Assembly (NCBI GenBank): GCA_964486925.1
Contig: CAZAOY010000016.1
Span: 1 to 49,438 of the forward strand
Source: CAZAOY01 sp964486925
GTDB taxonomy: Bacteria; Bacillota; Clostridia; Oscillospirales; Ruminococcaceae
Length of the DNA: 49,438 nt
Direction of reading: 5' to 3'
A program made the translations under genes and the position numbers. The notes beneath the pieces are model-generated. The model had not been told where the DNA came from. It worked only from the letters and a program-made list of their open reading frames with translations, and made no database searches. Each line of letters starts with the position of its first letter. Position 1 is the first letter of the stretch. Shown in pieces: positions 24,622 through 32,354 of this stretch.

Positions 24622-24792
24622 CTATCTCAATCTTTCTGTAAGCAAAACCGCAATATATACTAAAAACGAAAGGCAAAACCAGAGTAGCCATTCTCCATCC
24701 GTCACATTCCACTCTTTAGGTGCTACCGTAATAATTAAAATAACAATACCCATAACCAAAGCGGTAATGAGCGATACTTTAAACCTTTTAAT
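24622..24792 (-). CDS. Small membrane protein, probable ATT start
   Basis: This is a 56-codon frame between the Rieske and glycosyltransferase genes. It encodes a basic start (K-R-F-K), a hydrophobic helix (about residues 7-25), a short loop with K-E-W-N-V-T-D-G-E-W and a second helix (about 35-50), then a basic tail. No ATG or GTG lies near a ribosome binding site. The first codon ATT (24792-24790) overlaps the Rieske stop and has GGAGG 11 nt before it; the first ATG (24753) has none. The glycosyltransferase ATG begins 4 bp after its stop. The tight fit on both sides argues that it is real. It has no family match that I know. Confidence 0.55.
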   Translation of the reverse strand: MKRFKVSLITALVMGIVILIITVAPKEWNVTDGEWLLWFCLSFLVYIAVLLTERLR

Positions 24793-25813
24793 CTAGTACT
24801 GCACCTCCATCCTGTTTTTGGAGCTGATCACGCATCTTCCTATACATTATAATAGGACTATCACCCTTTAATAGGTTCTCCCCACAAGACAGCGCTGAAG
24901 CCTTAGGCTTTTGTGTCTGCACATACCGACGATCCTGTCGTTCGACCTTTTTATTTAGTATCTTTCCTGCCCCTGCCATTATTCTATTCATTATTCCCAG
25001 CTTAAACATATTAGTGTAAAAACGTATATAAAACATGGTGTTTTCATCATCTACAGGAGCAAAGAAGATTATCACCTTAATATTTTTGGTTATGTGATTC
25101 TGCCAAATATTCGGAAACTTAAACCTTAGATTCATCAAAGGATTAATACTACACTCGCTGGCAGGTTTAGGTAACTGCCCATTATCAACGCTGTTGTTAG
25201 CGGTAAGGGTTATAGCACCGTCGATAAACTCCAGTGCAGGACCGTTTACGACGGTTTTGTTCCCTCTACCAATGGTATCATAATGTACAAAAGGCAGATG
25301 GACTACATCAAGCTGATTCTCGATACAGCGAGAGTAGTGCGCATTCCATAGGTCGGTCATCTCGCTATATATATAACTGTCATCGATAAATTCGTCAAAG
25401 AACGGCAGGTAGTCTGTTGCCTTCTCCTTATCTCCATACCAAAGATAGATAATATCATGCGCTTCACGTACAAGATAACTCATAACATTAAAGCGACTTT
25501 CTATATTAGCAGTGCGACCGTTTGCAGGTATAAGGGTACATCTGCCGTCCTTGTTAAACTCCAACCCATGAAATGGACAGGTAATGCAGTCACCCTTTTG
25601 TTTCCCAAGGCTAAGCGCCGCCCCTCTATGAGAACACCTGTCAACTACACAACAGACTTCACCGCTTTCATTGCGAAATAAACATAGCTCAAGCCCTAGA
25701 CGTTTAACTGCAAGAAGCTTACCCTTCTTAACTTCCTTAGATGATAGTATGCCGTACCACTGATTTCTAATCATATCTTTACCAACTTCCCACGACAATA
25801 GATCTATACACAT
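24788..25813 (-). CDS. Rieske [2Fe-2S] oxygenase alpha-subunit-like protein
   Basis: This protein of up to 341 aa resembles ring-hydroxylating or pheophorbide/vanillate-type Rieske oxygenases. The Rieske cluster ligands are Cys60 and His62 (C-S-H) and Cys79 and His82 (C-P-F-H). The mononuclear iron site is D-V-V-H-L-P-F-V-H with Asp169, His172 and His177. Such enzymes use O2 and electrons from a reductase to hydroxylate, demethylate or desaturate a substrate; no reductase gene is nearby. The start could be the ATG at 25813 (AAAGG, short spacing) or at 25774, which fits homologue length better. It heads a six-gene, partly overlapping cluster with the CrtQ-like and CrtO-like genes. Confidence 0.9.
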   Translation of the reverse strand: MCIDLLSWEVGKDMIRNQWYGILSSKEVKKGKLLAVKRLGLELCLFRNESGEVCCVVDRCSHRGAALSLGKQKGDCITCPFHGLEFNKDGRCTLIPANGRTANIESRFNVMSYLVREAHDIIYLWYGDKEKATDYLPFFDEFIDDSYIYSEMTDLWNAHYSRCIENQLDVVHLPFVHYDTIGRGNKTVVNGPALEFIDGAITLTANNSVDNGQLPKPASECSINPLMNLRFKFPNIWQNHITKNIKVIIFFAPVDDENTMFYIRFYTNMFKLGIMNRIMAGAGKILNKKVERQDRRYVQTQKPKASALSCGENLLKGDSPIIMYRKMRDQLQKQDGGAVLD

Positions 25814-25946
25814 TTAACCTTTAAATTATCCTTTTGATAATTTAAATACGAAGGTAACTCACGCACTAACAATATTATGTAAAGTAATATACTTTTTTGG
25901 TAGAATATATCCCTACACCTATATCTAAAACCAACGCTTTCTATAT

Positions 25947-25980
25947 AAAAAATGAAAAAGCGAGCAAAATCGCTCGCTTT
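25947..25980 (-). terminator. Terminator of rpsU
   Basis: On the minus strand AAAGCGAGC and GCTCGCTTT pair across a 6-nt loop, followed by T-rich sequence that ends in a run of six T. Confidence 0.92.
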
Positions 25981-26005
25981 CATTGTTTTACACTTGCAAA
26001 AACGA

Positions 26006-26179
26006 TTAGAATTTGCGTTTACGTGCAGCCTCAGATTTTTTCTTACGTTTTACAGAAGGCTTTTCATAATGCTCTCTTTTACGTACTTCAGCAAGAACCC
26101 CAGATTTAGCACATGATCTTTTAAATCTTCTAAGCGCACTATCTAAAGACTCGTTGTCTTTTAATCGAACTTCTGACAC
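26006..26179 (-). CDS. rpsU: 30S ribosomal protein S21
   Basis: This 57-aa small-subunit protein starts at GTG (26179-26177) with GGGAGGG 8 nt upstream. The sequence is very basic and ends in K-R-K-K-K-S-E-A-A-R-K-R-K-F, as usual for bS21, with S-L-D-S-A-L-R-R-F-K-R near the start. It helps mRNA base pairing at the 16S 3' end. It has a consensus promoter and a strong terminator and is therefore monocistronic. Confidence 0.97.
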   Translation of the reverse strand: MSEVRLKDNESLDSALRRFKRSCAKSGVLAEVRKREHYEKPSVKRKKKSEAARKRKF

Positions 26180-26267
26180 TTTTTATTCCCTCCCTTTGCT
26201 TTCCAGCAGAGGTTTACATCAATTAACAGCTAGTCGTACCGCTGTCAAAGTAAAATGCAACATATAT

Positions 26268-26296
26268 ATTATACTATATTTTTGTACTACTGTCAA
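26268..26296 (-). promoter_or_regulatory. Consensus sigma-A promoter of rpsU
   Basis: On the minus strand TTGACA (26296-26291) and TATAAT (26273-26268), both perfect, have a 17-bp spacer. The leader is about 80 nt. Confidence 0.92.
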
Positions 26297-26341
26297 GCAT
26301 AAATTTCACAATTTCAGTATTTGTATATTTATACAAATTTA

Positions 26342-28759
26342 TTATTTAGCAACAATATTAATTAGTTTATTTGGTATAACAACCTCTTTAGTAATGGTCT
26401 TGCCGTTAAGCTCCTCTACAATGCGTGATTCCGCCTTTGCAATAGCTAATACCTCGTCCTTAGATAGATCTACAGAAGCGTTAATCTTAGCCTTAATCTT
26501 ACCGTTAATCTGCACTGCAATCTCAACAGTTTGATCCTTACACTTAGCTTCATCATATGCCACCCATGAGCGTTCATTCATCATACTACCGTACCCGTTA
26601 GTAGAGTACAGTTCCTCTGTGATATGTGGTGCGAATGGGTTTAACATGACTAAAAGTGATAAAAACTCTGCACGGTTAATCTGCTTTGTATCGTAGATAA
26701 CGTTAAGCAGCGACATCATCGCGGCAATAGCGGTGTTAAACTTTAGGTTTTCGATATCCTCGCTAACCTTCTTGATGGTCTTGTGCATTGCAGTTTCTAT
26801 CTGTGGACGGTAATGATCGCCTTCAACTAGGATATCCTGTAATGCCCATACCCTATCTAAAAATCGCTTACATCCCTTAATACCCGCACTGTTCCACGGC
26901 GCTGATTTCTCAAAGTCACCGATAAACATCTCATACATACGTAAGGTATCCGCACCATACTCATTTACGATATCATCAGGGTTTACAACGTTCCCCCTAG
27001 ACTTGCTCATCTTCTCGCTGTTTTCACCTAGGATCATACCATGGCTAGTACGCTTTAGATATGGCTCTACACCGTTTACCACGCCGATATCATATAAGAA
27101 TTTATGCCAAAATCTAGAGTACAATAGATGTAGAGTGGTATGCTCCATTCCGCCGTTATACCAGTCTACCGGCATCCAGTAGTCTATCGCTTCCTTAGAG
27201 GCTAGTGCGTCTAAATTCTTAGGGTCACAGTATCGTAGATAGTACCATGATGACCCCGCCCACTGCGGCATAGTGTCGGTTTCACGTCTTGCAGGACCAC
27301 CACATTTAGGGCAGGTGGTCTCCACAAACTCTTTATAGTTTGCAAGCGGTGACTGTCCGTCGTCGGTCGGCTCGTAGCTCTCTACATTCGGTAGCATAAG
27401 CGGTAGCTCGGATTCGTCGATAGGCAGATATCCACAGCTTTCGCAGTGTACAATCGGGATTGGCTCACCCCAGTAACGCTGACGTGAGAACACCCAGTCA
27501 CGTAGCTTATAGGTAACCTTTGGAACACCCTTTTTGTTCTGCTCTAACCATTCCTTAATCTTATCCTTCGCTTGATCTACCGTTAAACCGTTTAGGAAAT
27601 CTGAGTTTACCATAACCCCATTGTCGCAGTCGGTAAAGGCTTCGACAGTAACATCCCCGCCCTTTACAACCTCGATAATTGGTAGATTAAACGCCTTTGC
27701 AAAATCATAGTCACGGGTATCATGAGCAGGTACCGCCATGATAGCACCTGTACCATAGGTCATTAGCACGTAGTCGGATATAAATATAGGGATCTCTTTG
27801 CCGTTTACAGGGTTGATTGCGGTAACACCATCGATCTTAACCCCTGTCTTTTCCTTTACAAGCTCTGTACGCTCAAAGTCGGATTTCTTCATAGATTTTA
27901 TCTGATACTCTTTGATAGCATCCATATTAGAAATGGCATCTTCCCAGCTGCTAATATACGGGTGCTCCGGAGAGATAACCATATATGTAGCCCCAAATAA
28001 TGTATCTGGACGGGTTGTATATACCCTTAATGTATCCTTGTTAGGCGAGGTAGTATCAAAATCAACCTCTGCTCCAGAAGAACGACCAATCCAGTTAATC
28101 TGGGAGGTCTTAACCCTATCGATGTAGTCCACAAGCTTTAAATCGTCGATTAACCGCTGTGCATACTCGGTAATCTTTAACATCCACTGACTCTTTACCT
28201 TACGAACAACCTCACTAGAACAACGCTCACAAACCCCGTTTACAACCTCTTCATTCGCTAACACGCATTTACAGGAGGTACACCAGTTAACCGGCATAGA
28301 GCTTTTGTATGCAAGACCCTTTTTAAACAGCTGGATAAAGATCCATTGTGTCCATTTATAATAAGTCGGGTCGGTAGTGTTAATCTCTCTGTTCCAGTCA
28401 AAGGATAACCCAAGCCCCTTAAGCTGTGATTTAAAGTGTGCTATATTATTCTCGGTAACACCCTGCGGGTGAACTTTATTCTTTATTGCATAGTTTTCAG
28501 TAGGTAGTCCAAATGCATCCCATCCCATTGGGTAGAGCACATTGTACCCCTGTAACCTCTTTTTACGAGCGATAATATCCATAGCGGTGTACGGACGTGG
28601 ATGTCCTACATGAAGACCTTGTCCTGACGGATATGGAAACTCTATCAAAGCGTAATACTTTGGTTTTGAGTAATCATCGGTTGCGGCAAAGGTATTATTC
28701 TCATCCCAGATACCCTGCCATTTCTTCTCAATATTTGTAAAATCATATCTAGCTTGCAT
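26342..28759 (-). CDS. leuS: Leucyl-tRNA synthetase
   Basis: This 805-aa class I synthetase charges tRNA-Leu. It shows H-V-G-H-P-R-P-Y-T (HIGH motif, near residue 49), a zinc-ribbon insertion with C-T-S-C and C-E-R-C, the editing domain (about 220-400) with T-T-R-P-D-T-L-F-G and H-D-x-R-D-Y, the E-K-M-S-K-S-R-G-N loop and the C-terminal anticodon-binding domain. Length is normal for the bacterial form. The start follows AAAGGA. The 144-bp upstream gap shows no T-box, only a small hairpin. Confidence 0.98.
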   Translation of the reverse strand: MQARYDFTNIEKKWQGIWDENNTFAATDDYSKPKYYALIEFPYPSGQGLHVGHPRPYTAMDIIARKKRLQGYNVLYPMGWDAFGLPTENYAIKNKVHPQGVTENNIAHFKSQLKGLGLSFDWNREINTTDPTYYKWTQWIFIQLFKKGLAYKSSMPVNWCTSCKCVLANEEVVNGVCERCSSEVVRKVKSQWMLKITEYAQRLIDDLKLVDYIDRVKTSQINWIGRSSGAEVDFDTTSPNKDTLRVYTTRPDTLFGATYMVISPEHPYISSWEDAISNMDAIKEYQIKSMKKSDFERTELVKEKTGVKIDGVTAINPVNGKEIPIFISDYVLMTYGTGAIMAVPAHDTRDYDFAKAFNLPIIEVVKGGDVTVEAFTDCDNGVMVNSDFLNGLTVDQAKDKIKEWLEQNKKGVPKVTYKLRDWVFSRQRYWGEPIPIVHCESCGYLPIDESELPLMLPNVESYEPTDDGQSPLANYKEFVETTCPKCGGPARRETDTMPQWAGSSWYYLRYCDPKNLDALASKEAIDYWMPVDWYNGGMEHTTLHLLYSRFWHKFLYDIGVVNGVEPYLKRTSHGMILGENSEKMSKSRGNVVNPDDIVNEYGADTLRMYEMFIGDFEKSAPWNSAGIKGCKRFLDRVWALQDILVEGDHYRPQIETAMHKTIKKVSEDIENLKFNTAIAAMMSLLNVIYDTKQINRAEFLSLLVMLNPFAPHITEELYSTNGYGSMMNERSWVAYDEAKCKDQTVEIAVQINGKIKAKINASVDLSKDEVLAIAKAESRIVEELNGKTITKEVVIPNKLINIVAK

Positions 28760-28903
28760 TGTGTTATCCTTTCGTACCTAATCCGTCGTATCCTGCGTTC
28801 CAACTATTAGGCAGATTACATCCGCCATCACATTGGTTTTACATGTCACGGTAATTCTACATAGAAACTCTATCTTTACATTCCATATTAGTTTTGGATA
28901 TTA

Positions 28904-29257
28904 TTAACCTAAAAGCTCCTTGATGTCAAGCAGCTTGCCATCCTGCCACAGTCGTCCCAGGTTGTAAAACTCTCTGGTTTCTTGATAGAATACATGCACT
29001 ATTACACTGCCGTAGTCGATAACAATCCAGTTTGCCGCCGCATACCCTTCTATACGCTTAGGGTAGATCCCCTCCTGCTTTAGCTTAAACTCAATCTCAT
29101 CAGCTAAAGCTTTAACGTGGGTGGTATTATTCGCTGAAGCTATTGCAAAATAGTCCGCTAGTATTGTAATCTCGGTTACCTCGATAAGCTCGATATCGTC
29201 CGCTTTCTTTTCGTCTAAAACCTTAGCTACAACCTTTAATATATCTCTTGCTTCCAT
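28904..29257 (-). CDS. rsfS: Ribosome silencing factor RsfS
   Basis: This 117-aa Iojap/DUF143 protein binds uL14 and blocks subunit joining when nutrients run low. It shows D-Y-F-A-I-A-S-A-N-N-T-T-H-V-K-A, W-I-V-I-D-Y-G-S-V-I-V-H-V-F and Y-N-L-G-R-L-W. It lies downstream of the LCP gene, in the usual clostridial order nadD-yqeK-LCP-rsfS-leuS. The start follows AAAGGAA. Confidence 0.96.
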   Translation of the reverse strand: MEARDILKVVAKVLDEKKADDIELIEVTEITILADYFAIASANNTTHVKALADEIEFKLKQEGIYPKRIEGYAAANWIVIDYGSVIVHVFYQETREFYNLGRLWQDGKLLDIKELLG

Positions 29258-29305
29258 ATAATCTTCCTTTCTGTATAGTAACCTTCTAAGTTTTCTTAGT
29301 ACCCT

Positions 29306-30397
29306 TTACTCAAGATCCTCGTCCTTAACATATTCAGAGGTACTGTTTTTGGTGGTCTTACTTTCACTTTCATCTATCTCTACCGGAGGGGTGTACGGAT
29401 AATCGGTTACAAGCTCTACTATCCCTAGTTCGTCCCATTCGTAGCTTGGGGTGTGTGCTCTAAAGTATTTGTTAAGATAGTCTGCGAGTGGTTTAGCGTG
29501 GAGCGATACCACCGACTGTCCGTTTCGTTTTGCAAAGGAAACATCAGGGCTATGGAAATCTACCGCCTGCTTGCCCATCTTTGAAACCTCTTTATACAGA
29601 TCCAGTAGCTGATTTAACGTCATGTCAGTTGAAACATACTTTAATATAGTAGGTGCTAGCCTGGAGATATCCTTAAAGCTTAGGGTGAACATCTTCTCCA
29701 TTAGTGCCTTTAAAAAAAGCTGTTGCATCTGGTTTCTCATTAAGTCCCCGGTAGGATAGGTCTTTCGGTTTCTTACAAATCTGTCTGCTGTCTTACCGTC
29801 CAGTACCTGTTTTCCCTTTTTAATTGTAACACCCTCTAGATAGAAGGAAACAGGGGAATCTACCTCAACCCCGCCCACAGCGTTAACAAGCTTTCTAAAG
29901 CCAGTCATATTAAGGGTTAGATAGTTGTCTATTGGTATCATTAGCATATCACTGATTACCTGCGCTAAACCTGCAATCCCGCCATCAGTAGTAGAGCCGT
30001 AGACCGCATTAATTTTACCTGTACCATATATATCCCCGATAAACGAGTCACGAGGTAGCTGAAGCACATTAACCCGCTTGTTCACATAGTCAACATTAGC
30101 GATCATTATTACGTCGGTAAGCTTTGCTCTTGTTGAACCTTCTAGGTAGTCAATCCCGCAAAGTAGTATGTTGGTGGATTTAAGCTGTTGTTCCTTTGGA
30201 GCGGTTAACTTACTTGAGATCTCCCCACCCATGGGATCTTTTATGGTAAACAACTTACTGTTCATCACGTAGACATACGCTACCGCACCAATCGAGCCTA
30301 TTATTATAATAATAGAGATAATCGACACTACCTTTTCAGCAAGTGTGAGCCTTCTCTTTTTCTTCTTTACCGTTTTTACTGCCTTTGTATTTGCCAT
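29306..30397 (-). CDS. LytR-CpsA-Psr (LCP) family cell-wall ligase
   Basis: This 363-aa membrane protein has a Lys-rich cytoplasmic start (K-K-K-K-R-R), a membrane helix at about 20-45 and an extracellular LCP domain (about 80-290) with the Arg/Asp residues of L-P-R-D-S-F, G-V-E-V-D and D-R-F-V-R-N-R. LCP enzymes transfer lipid-linked teichoic acid or capsular glycans to peptidoglycan. The acidic C-terminal tail (after 335) is not conserved. The start at 30397 is chosen because GGAGG lies 5 nt upstream; a TTG at 30409 overlaps that site. A set of 17-bp repeats lies in its leader. Confidence 0.93.
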   Translation of the reverse strand: MANTKAVKTVKKKKRRLTLAEKVVSIISIIIIIGSIGAVAYVYVMNSKLFTIKDPMGGEISSKLTAPKEQQLKSTNILLCGIDYLEGSTRAKLTDVIMIANVDYVNKRVNVLQLPRDSFIGDIYGTGKINAVYGSTTDGGIAGLAQVISDMLMIPIDNYLTLNMTGFRKLVNAVGGVEVDSPVSFYLEGVTIKKGKQVLDGKTADRFVRNRKTYPTGDLMRNQMQQLFLKALMEKMFTLSFKDISRLAPTILKYVSTDMTLNQLLDLYKEVSKMGKQAVDFHSPDVSFAKRNGQSVVSLHAKPLADYLNKYFRAHTPSYEWDELGIVELVTDYPYTPPVEIDESESKTTKNSTSEYVKDEDLE

Positions 30398-30431
30398 ACA
30401 TTCCTCCAAATAACCCTTTTAACGAGCAAGC

Positions 30432-30499
30432 ATGAATCTGCAACTCATGTGAACGTTCCATTCATGTAAACGTACCATCCGTATAAATGTACTATTCAT
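30432..30499. repeat. Imperfect 17-bp tandem repeats upstream of the LCP gene
   Basis: Three adjacent 17-bp units (30449-30465, 30466-30482, 30483-30499) share the pattern RTRAACGTWCCATYCRT, a more decayed one precedes them, and a further isolated match (AACGTTCCATTCAT) sits at 30551-30564. On the minus strand the consensus is ATGAATGGTACGTTTAC. They lie between a possible -10 box and the LCP start, so they would be in the mRNA leader. Confidence 0.75.
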
Positions 30500-30625
30500 A
30501 TGGTTACCTGTTACATATTATAGTGATTGTCCAAATTACATACAATCAAAAACGTTCCATTCATATACTGTCACCAGTGTTCATTCCATGCGTTAGAAAT
30601 GGTTGTCATGCTTTAACCATGACGA

Positions 30626-31240
30626 TTAATGCCCAGTGCTCGCTGTTTTAATCGACAACGCTAGTTCATTGTAACATTCTATGGTATCTATCGGTATTAC
30701 AAAATGCTTTTTTAATAAATCTTTAATGTTGTATGTAATTATCTCTAATACACATCGATTAATGTCGTTTAATGCAAGCTTTCGGTAATCCTCTACGCCC
30801 TTATACTTTCTGTCGGCTGATACCGCATCCGCTGTATAGACAATCTTTTGCAGCATACTCATACCCTTAGCGCCTGTTGTGTGGTAGGATATAGCACCTA
30901 AAATCTCATTATCATCTATCCCAATTACGTCCCTTGCAAACAGCATCCCTGTCTTTGAATGATACAAAGCGGGGCTTACCACAAATTCGTCACTTAATAT
31001 TATACCACTATTCTGCAGTTTTTGCAACTGTAATTTCAAACTTTCTTCTTTTGTAATATCATGTAACATACAAGCAAGCGTTACATTATCTTCCGATACA
31101 TTATATTGCACAGCTAACTTCTTTGCAAACTCTACCACACATTTTGTGTGGTAGAACCTTTTTGAAGAAAGTTTTTGTTCAACCAATCGCTCTATATCTA
31201 CTATCTGCACCTTATCACCATATCCTATATAAAAAGCCAT
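30626..31240 (-). CDS. yqeK: YqeK HD-domain diadenosine tetraphosphatase
   Basis: This protein of about 204 aa (start uncertain) is an HD-superfamily hydrolase that splits Ap4A symmetrically to ADP in Firmicutes. It shows S-S-K-R-F-Y-H-T (first metal His), the C-M-L-H-D-I-T-K-E HD pair, L-Y-H-S-K-T-G and I-S-Y-H-T-T-G. The frame is open back to 31339, inside nadD, but family homology begins near V-D-I-E-R-L. The ATG at 31240 is the best start, though its ribosome binding site is weak. The gene follows nadD closely, as is normal. Confidence 0.9.
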   Translation of the reverse strand: MAFYIGYGDKVQIVDIERLVEQKLSSKRFYHTKCVVEFAKKLAVQYNVSEDNVTLACMLHDITKEESLKLQLQKLQNSGIILSDEFVVSPALYHSKTGMLFARDVIGIDDNEILGAISYHTTGAKGMSMLQKIVYTADAVSADRKYKGVEDYRKLALNDINRCVLEIITYNIKDLLKKHFVIPIDTIECYNELALSIKTASTGH

Positions 31241-31286
31241 AAGCGAGCACACACTCGCAGAGCTTCCCTTTATTCTTGTAAAACTA

Positions 31287-31907
31287 CTATCCCAATCGGT
31301 ATAGATTATTTTGCAGTATATACTGCCTAACCCCGTCACATACTAAACCATTTATATCCTCACCGACAGAAACCTTTTGTCGTATCTCGGTGGAGGAAAG
31401 CTCTAGTACATTAATATTTATAACCTTAATCTTCCCATTAATTGCCGCTTTATCCTCAATCTCCTGCATTTTTGCATGCAGCTTATCCATATCAGAGTTC
31501 TCTCTTGCCGCCACAACCAATGTCACATTCTGTAGTATGTCCTCGTAACGATACCACCTGTCAAAGATAAAAAACATGTCCGACCCGATTAAAAGATAAA
31601 GCTCATCGTTTGGATAGCGCTCTCTAAGCTCTTCTATAGTATAAACTGTATAGCTGTCCCGATCACTGTTAACCTCCATATCGCTAACGGTGTAATGTTC
31701 TAACCCCATCTCCTGCACCGTAATCGATAACATCTCTATACGATCAGCCCCCGAGGCTAGGTCAGCGCTTACCTTGTGAACAGGGGATTTTGTTGGGATT
31801 AAAAGGATACGATCAAACGAAAAGATTCTATCACATTCTCTGCAAAAGTTAACATGTCCTAGATGTACAGGATTAAATGTTCCGCCAAATATCGCTGTCT
31901 TAGCCAT
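31287..31907 (-). CDS. nadD: Nicotinate-nucleotide adenylyltransferase
   Basis: This 206-aa enzyme makes deamido-NAD from nicotinate mononucleotide and ATP. It has F-G-G-T-F-N-P-V-H-L-G-H (nucleotide-binding HxGH), I-P-T-K-S-P-V-H-K and S-S-T-E-I-R near the C terminus. The start at 31907 (M-A-K-T) matches the family; its spacing from the only GGAG is 13 nt, which is long. The region just before the start is a repeat also found before topA, and a 32-codon ORF with its own ribosome binding site runs through it and overlaps the nadD start, so translation may be coupled. Confidence 0.95.
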   Translation of the reverse strand: MAKTAIFGGTFNPVHLGHVNFCRECDRIFSFDRILLIPTKSPVHKVSADLASGADRIEMLSITVQEMGLEHYTVSDMEVNSDRDSYTVYTIEELRERYPNDELYLLIGSDMFFIFDRWYRYEDILQNVTLVVAARENSDMDKLHAKMQEIEDKAAINGKIKVININVLELSSTEIRQKVSVGEDINGLVCDGVRQYILQNNLYRLG

Positions 31908-31998
31908 GCTTATGACCATTCTCCAATCGAGCGCAAAACGATATTAATAACCGCATGTTCTCGTACGAAGTTCCCTTTAGTTTTAGTGTCTTAGCCAT
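31900..31998 (-). CDS. Leader ORF overlapping the nadD start
   Basis: The ATG at 31998 follows GAGGTG at 5-nt spacing and opens 32 codons that end 8 nt inside nadD. The ORF begins with the same 12 bases as nadD (ATGGCTAAGACA). It lies within the leader repeat. Its C-terminal half (Y-E-N-M-R-L-L-I-S-F-C) can be matched in one frame of the topA copy with mostly silent or mild changes. It may be a translated leader peptide or a relic of a repeat. Confidence 0.4.
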   Translation of the reverse strand: MAKTLKLKGTSYENMRLLISFCARLENGHKHG

Positions 31999-32004
31999 AC
32001 TCAC
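31905..32004 (-). repeat. Leader repeat, copy 1 (before nadD)
   Basis: About 100 bp ending at the nadD start codon are repeated upstream of topA (43932-44031). From CGTACGAG to the start of the downstream gene I count 60 matches in 69 positions; the outer part is less conserved and includes a 2-bp gap. Both copies begin with a ribosome binding site and GAGTATG and end with GGTCATAA and the ATG-GC of the next gene. Confidence 0.88.
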
Positions 32005-32020
32005 CTCATATACCTATAGA

Positions 32021-32320
32021 TTAAACCGCAAACTTTGGATTCTTCTTATCCTGACGATATAGCACAATCTTTGTACCGATAGTCTGGATAAGCTCTACCT
32101 CCATACCCTTTTGCTCCATCTGTTCTACAATCTCGTAGGCTATCTCTTTAGCGGTGCTAAGGCTGTTTTCAAGCACCTTTAGCTTAATTAACTCCCTCGC
32201 ACGAAGTGCGTCGTCTATCTGGGTTATTATATTATCGGTAACCTTATCCTTGCCTACCTGAAATATGGTGTCGATGTTGTTTGCATATGCTTTTAGCTTT
32301 GCTCTTTCTTTACTGGTCAT
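32021..32320 (-). CDS. yhbY: YhbY family RNA-binding protein
   Basis: This 99-aa CRM-domain protein has an IF3-C-like fold. It associates with the 50S ribosome precursor in other bacteria. It shows L-K-A-Y-A-N-N-I-D-T-I-F-Q-V-G-K-D, A-R-E-L-I-K-L-K-V-L-E-N and the C-terminal G-T-K-I-V-L-Y-R-Q. It is one of a run of minus-strand genes (ftsY, rdgB, yhbY, nadD) and starts 34 bp after the rdgB stop. Confidence 0.94.
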   Translation of the reverse strand: MTSKERAKLKAYANNIDTIFQVGKDKVTDNIITQIDDALRARELIKLKVLENSLSTAKEIAYEIVEQMEQKGMEVELIQTIGTKIVLYRQDKKNPKFAV

Positions 32321-32354
32321 TACTACTCCTATCTATTCAATATATCTGCTTTTA

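Noticed and set aside
28760..28903. T-box leader before leuS
   Set aside because: The gap is only 144 bp and has no T-box sequence or terminator/antiterminator pair, only a small hairpin.
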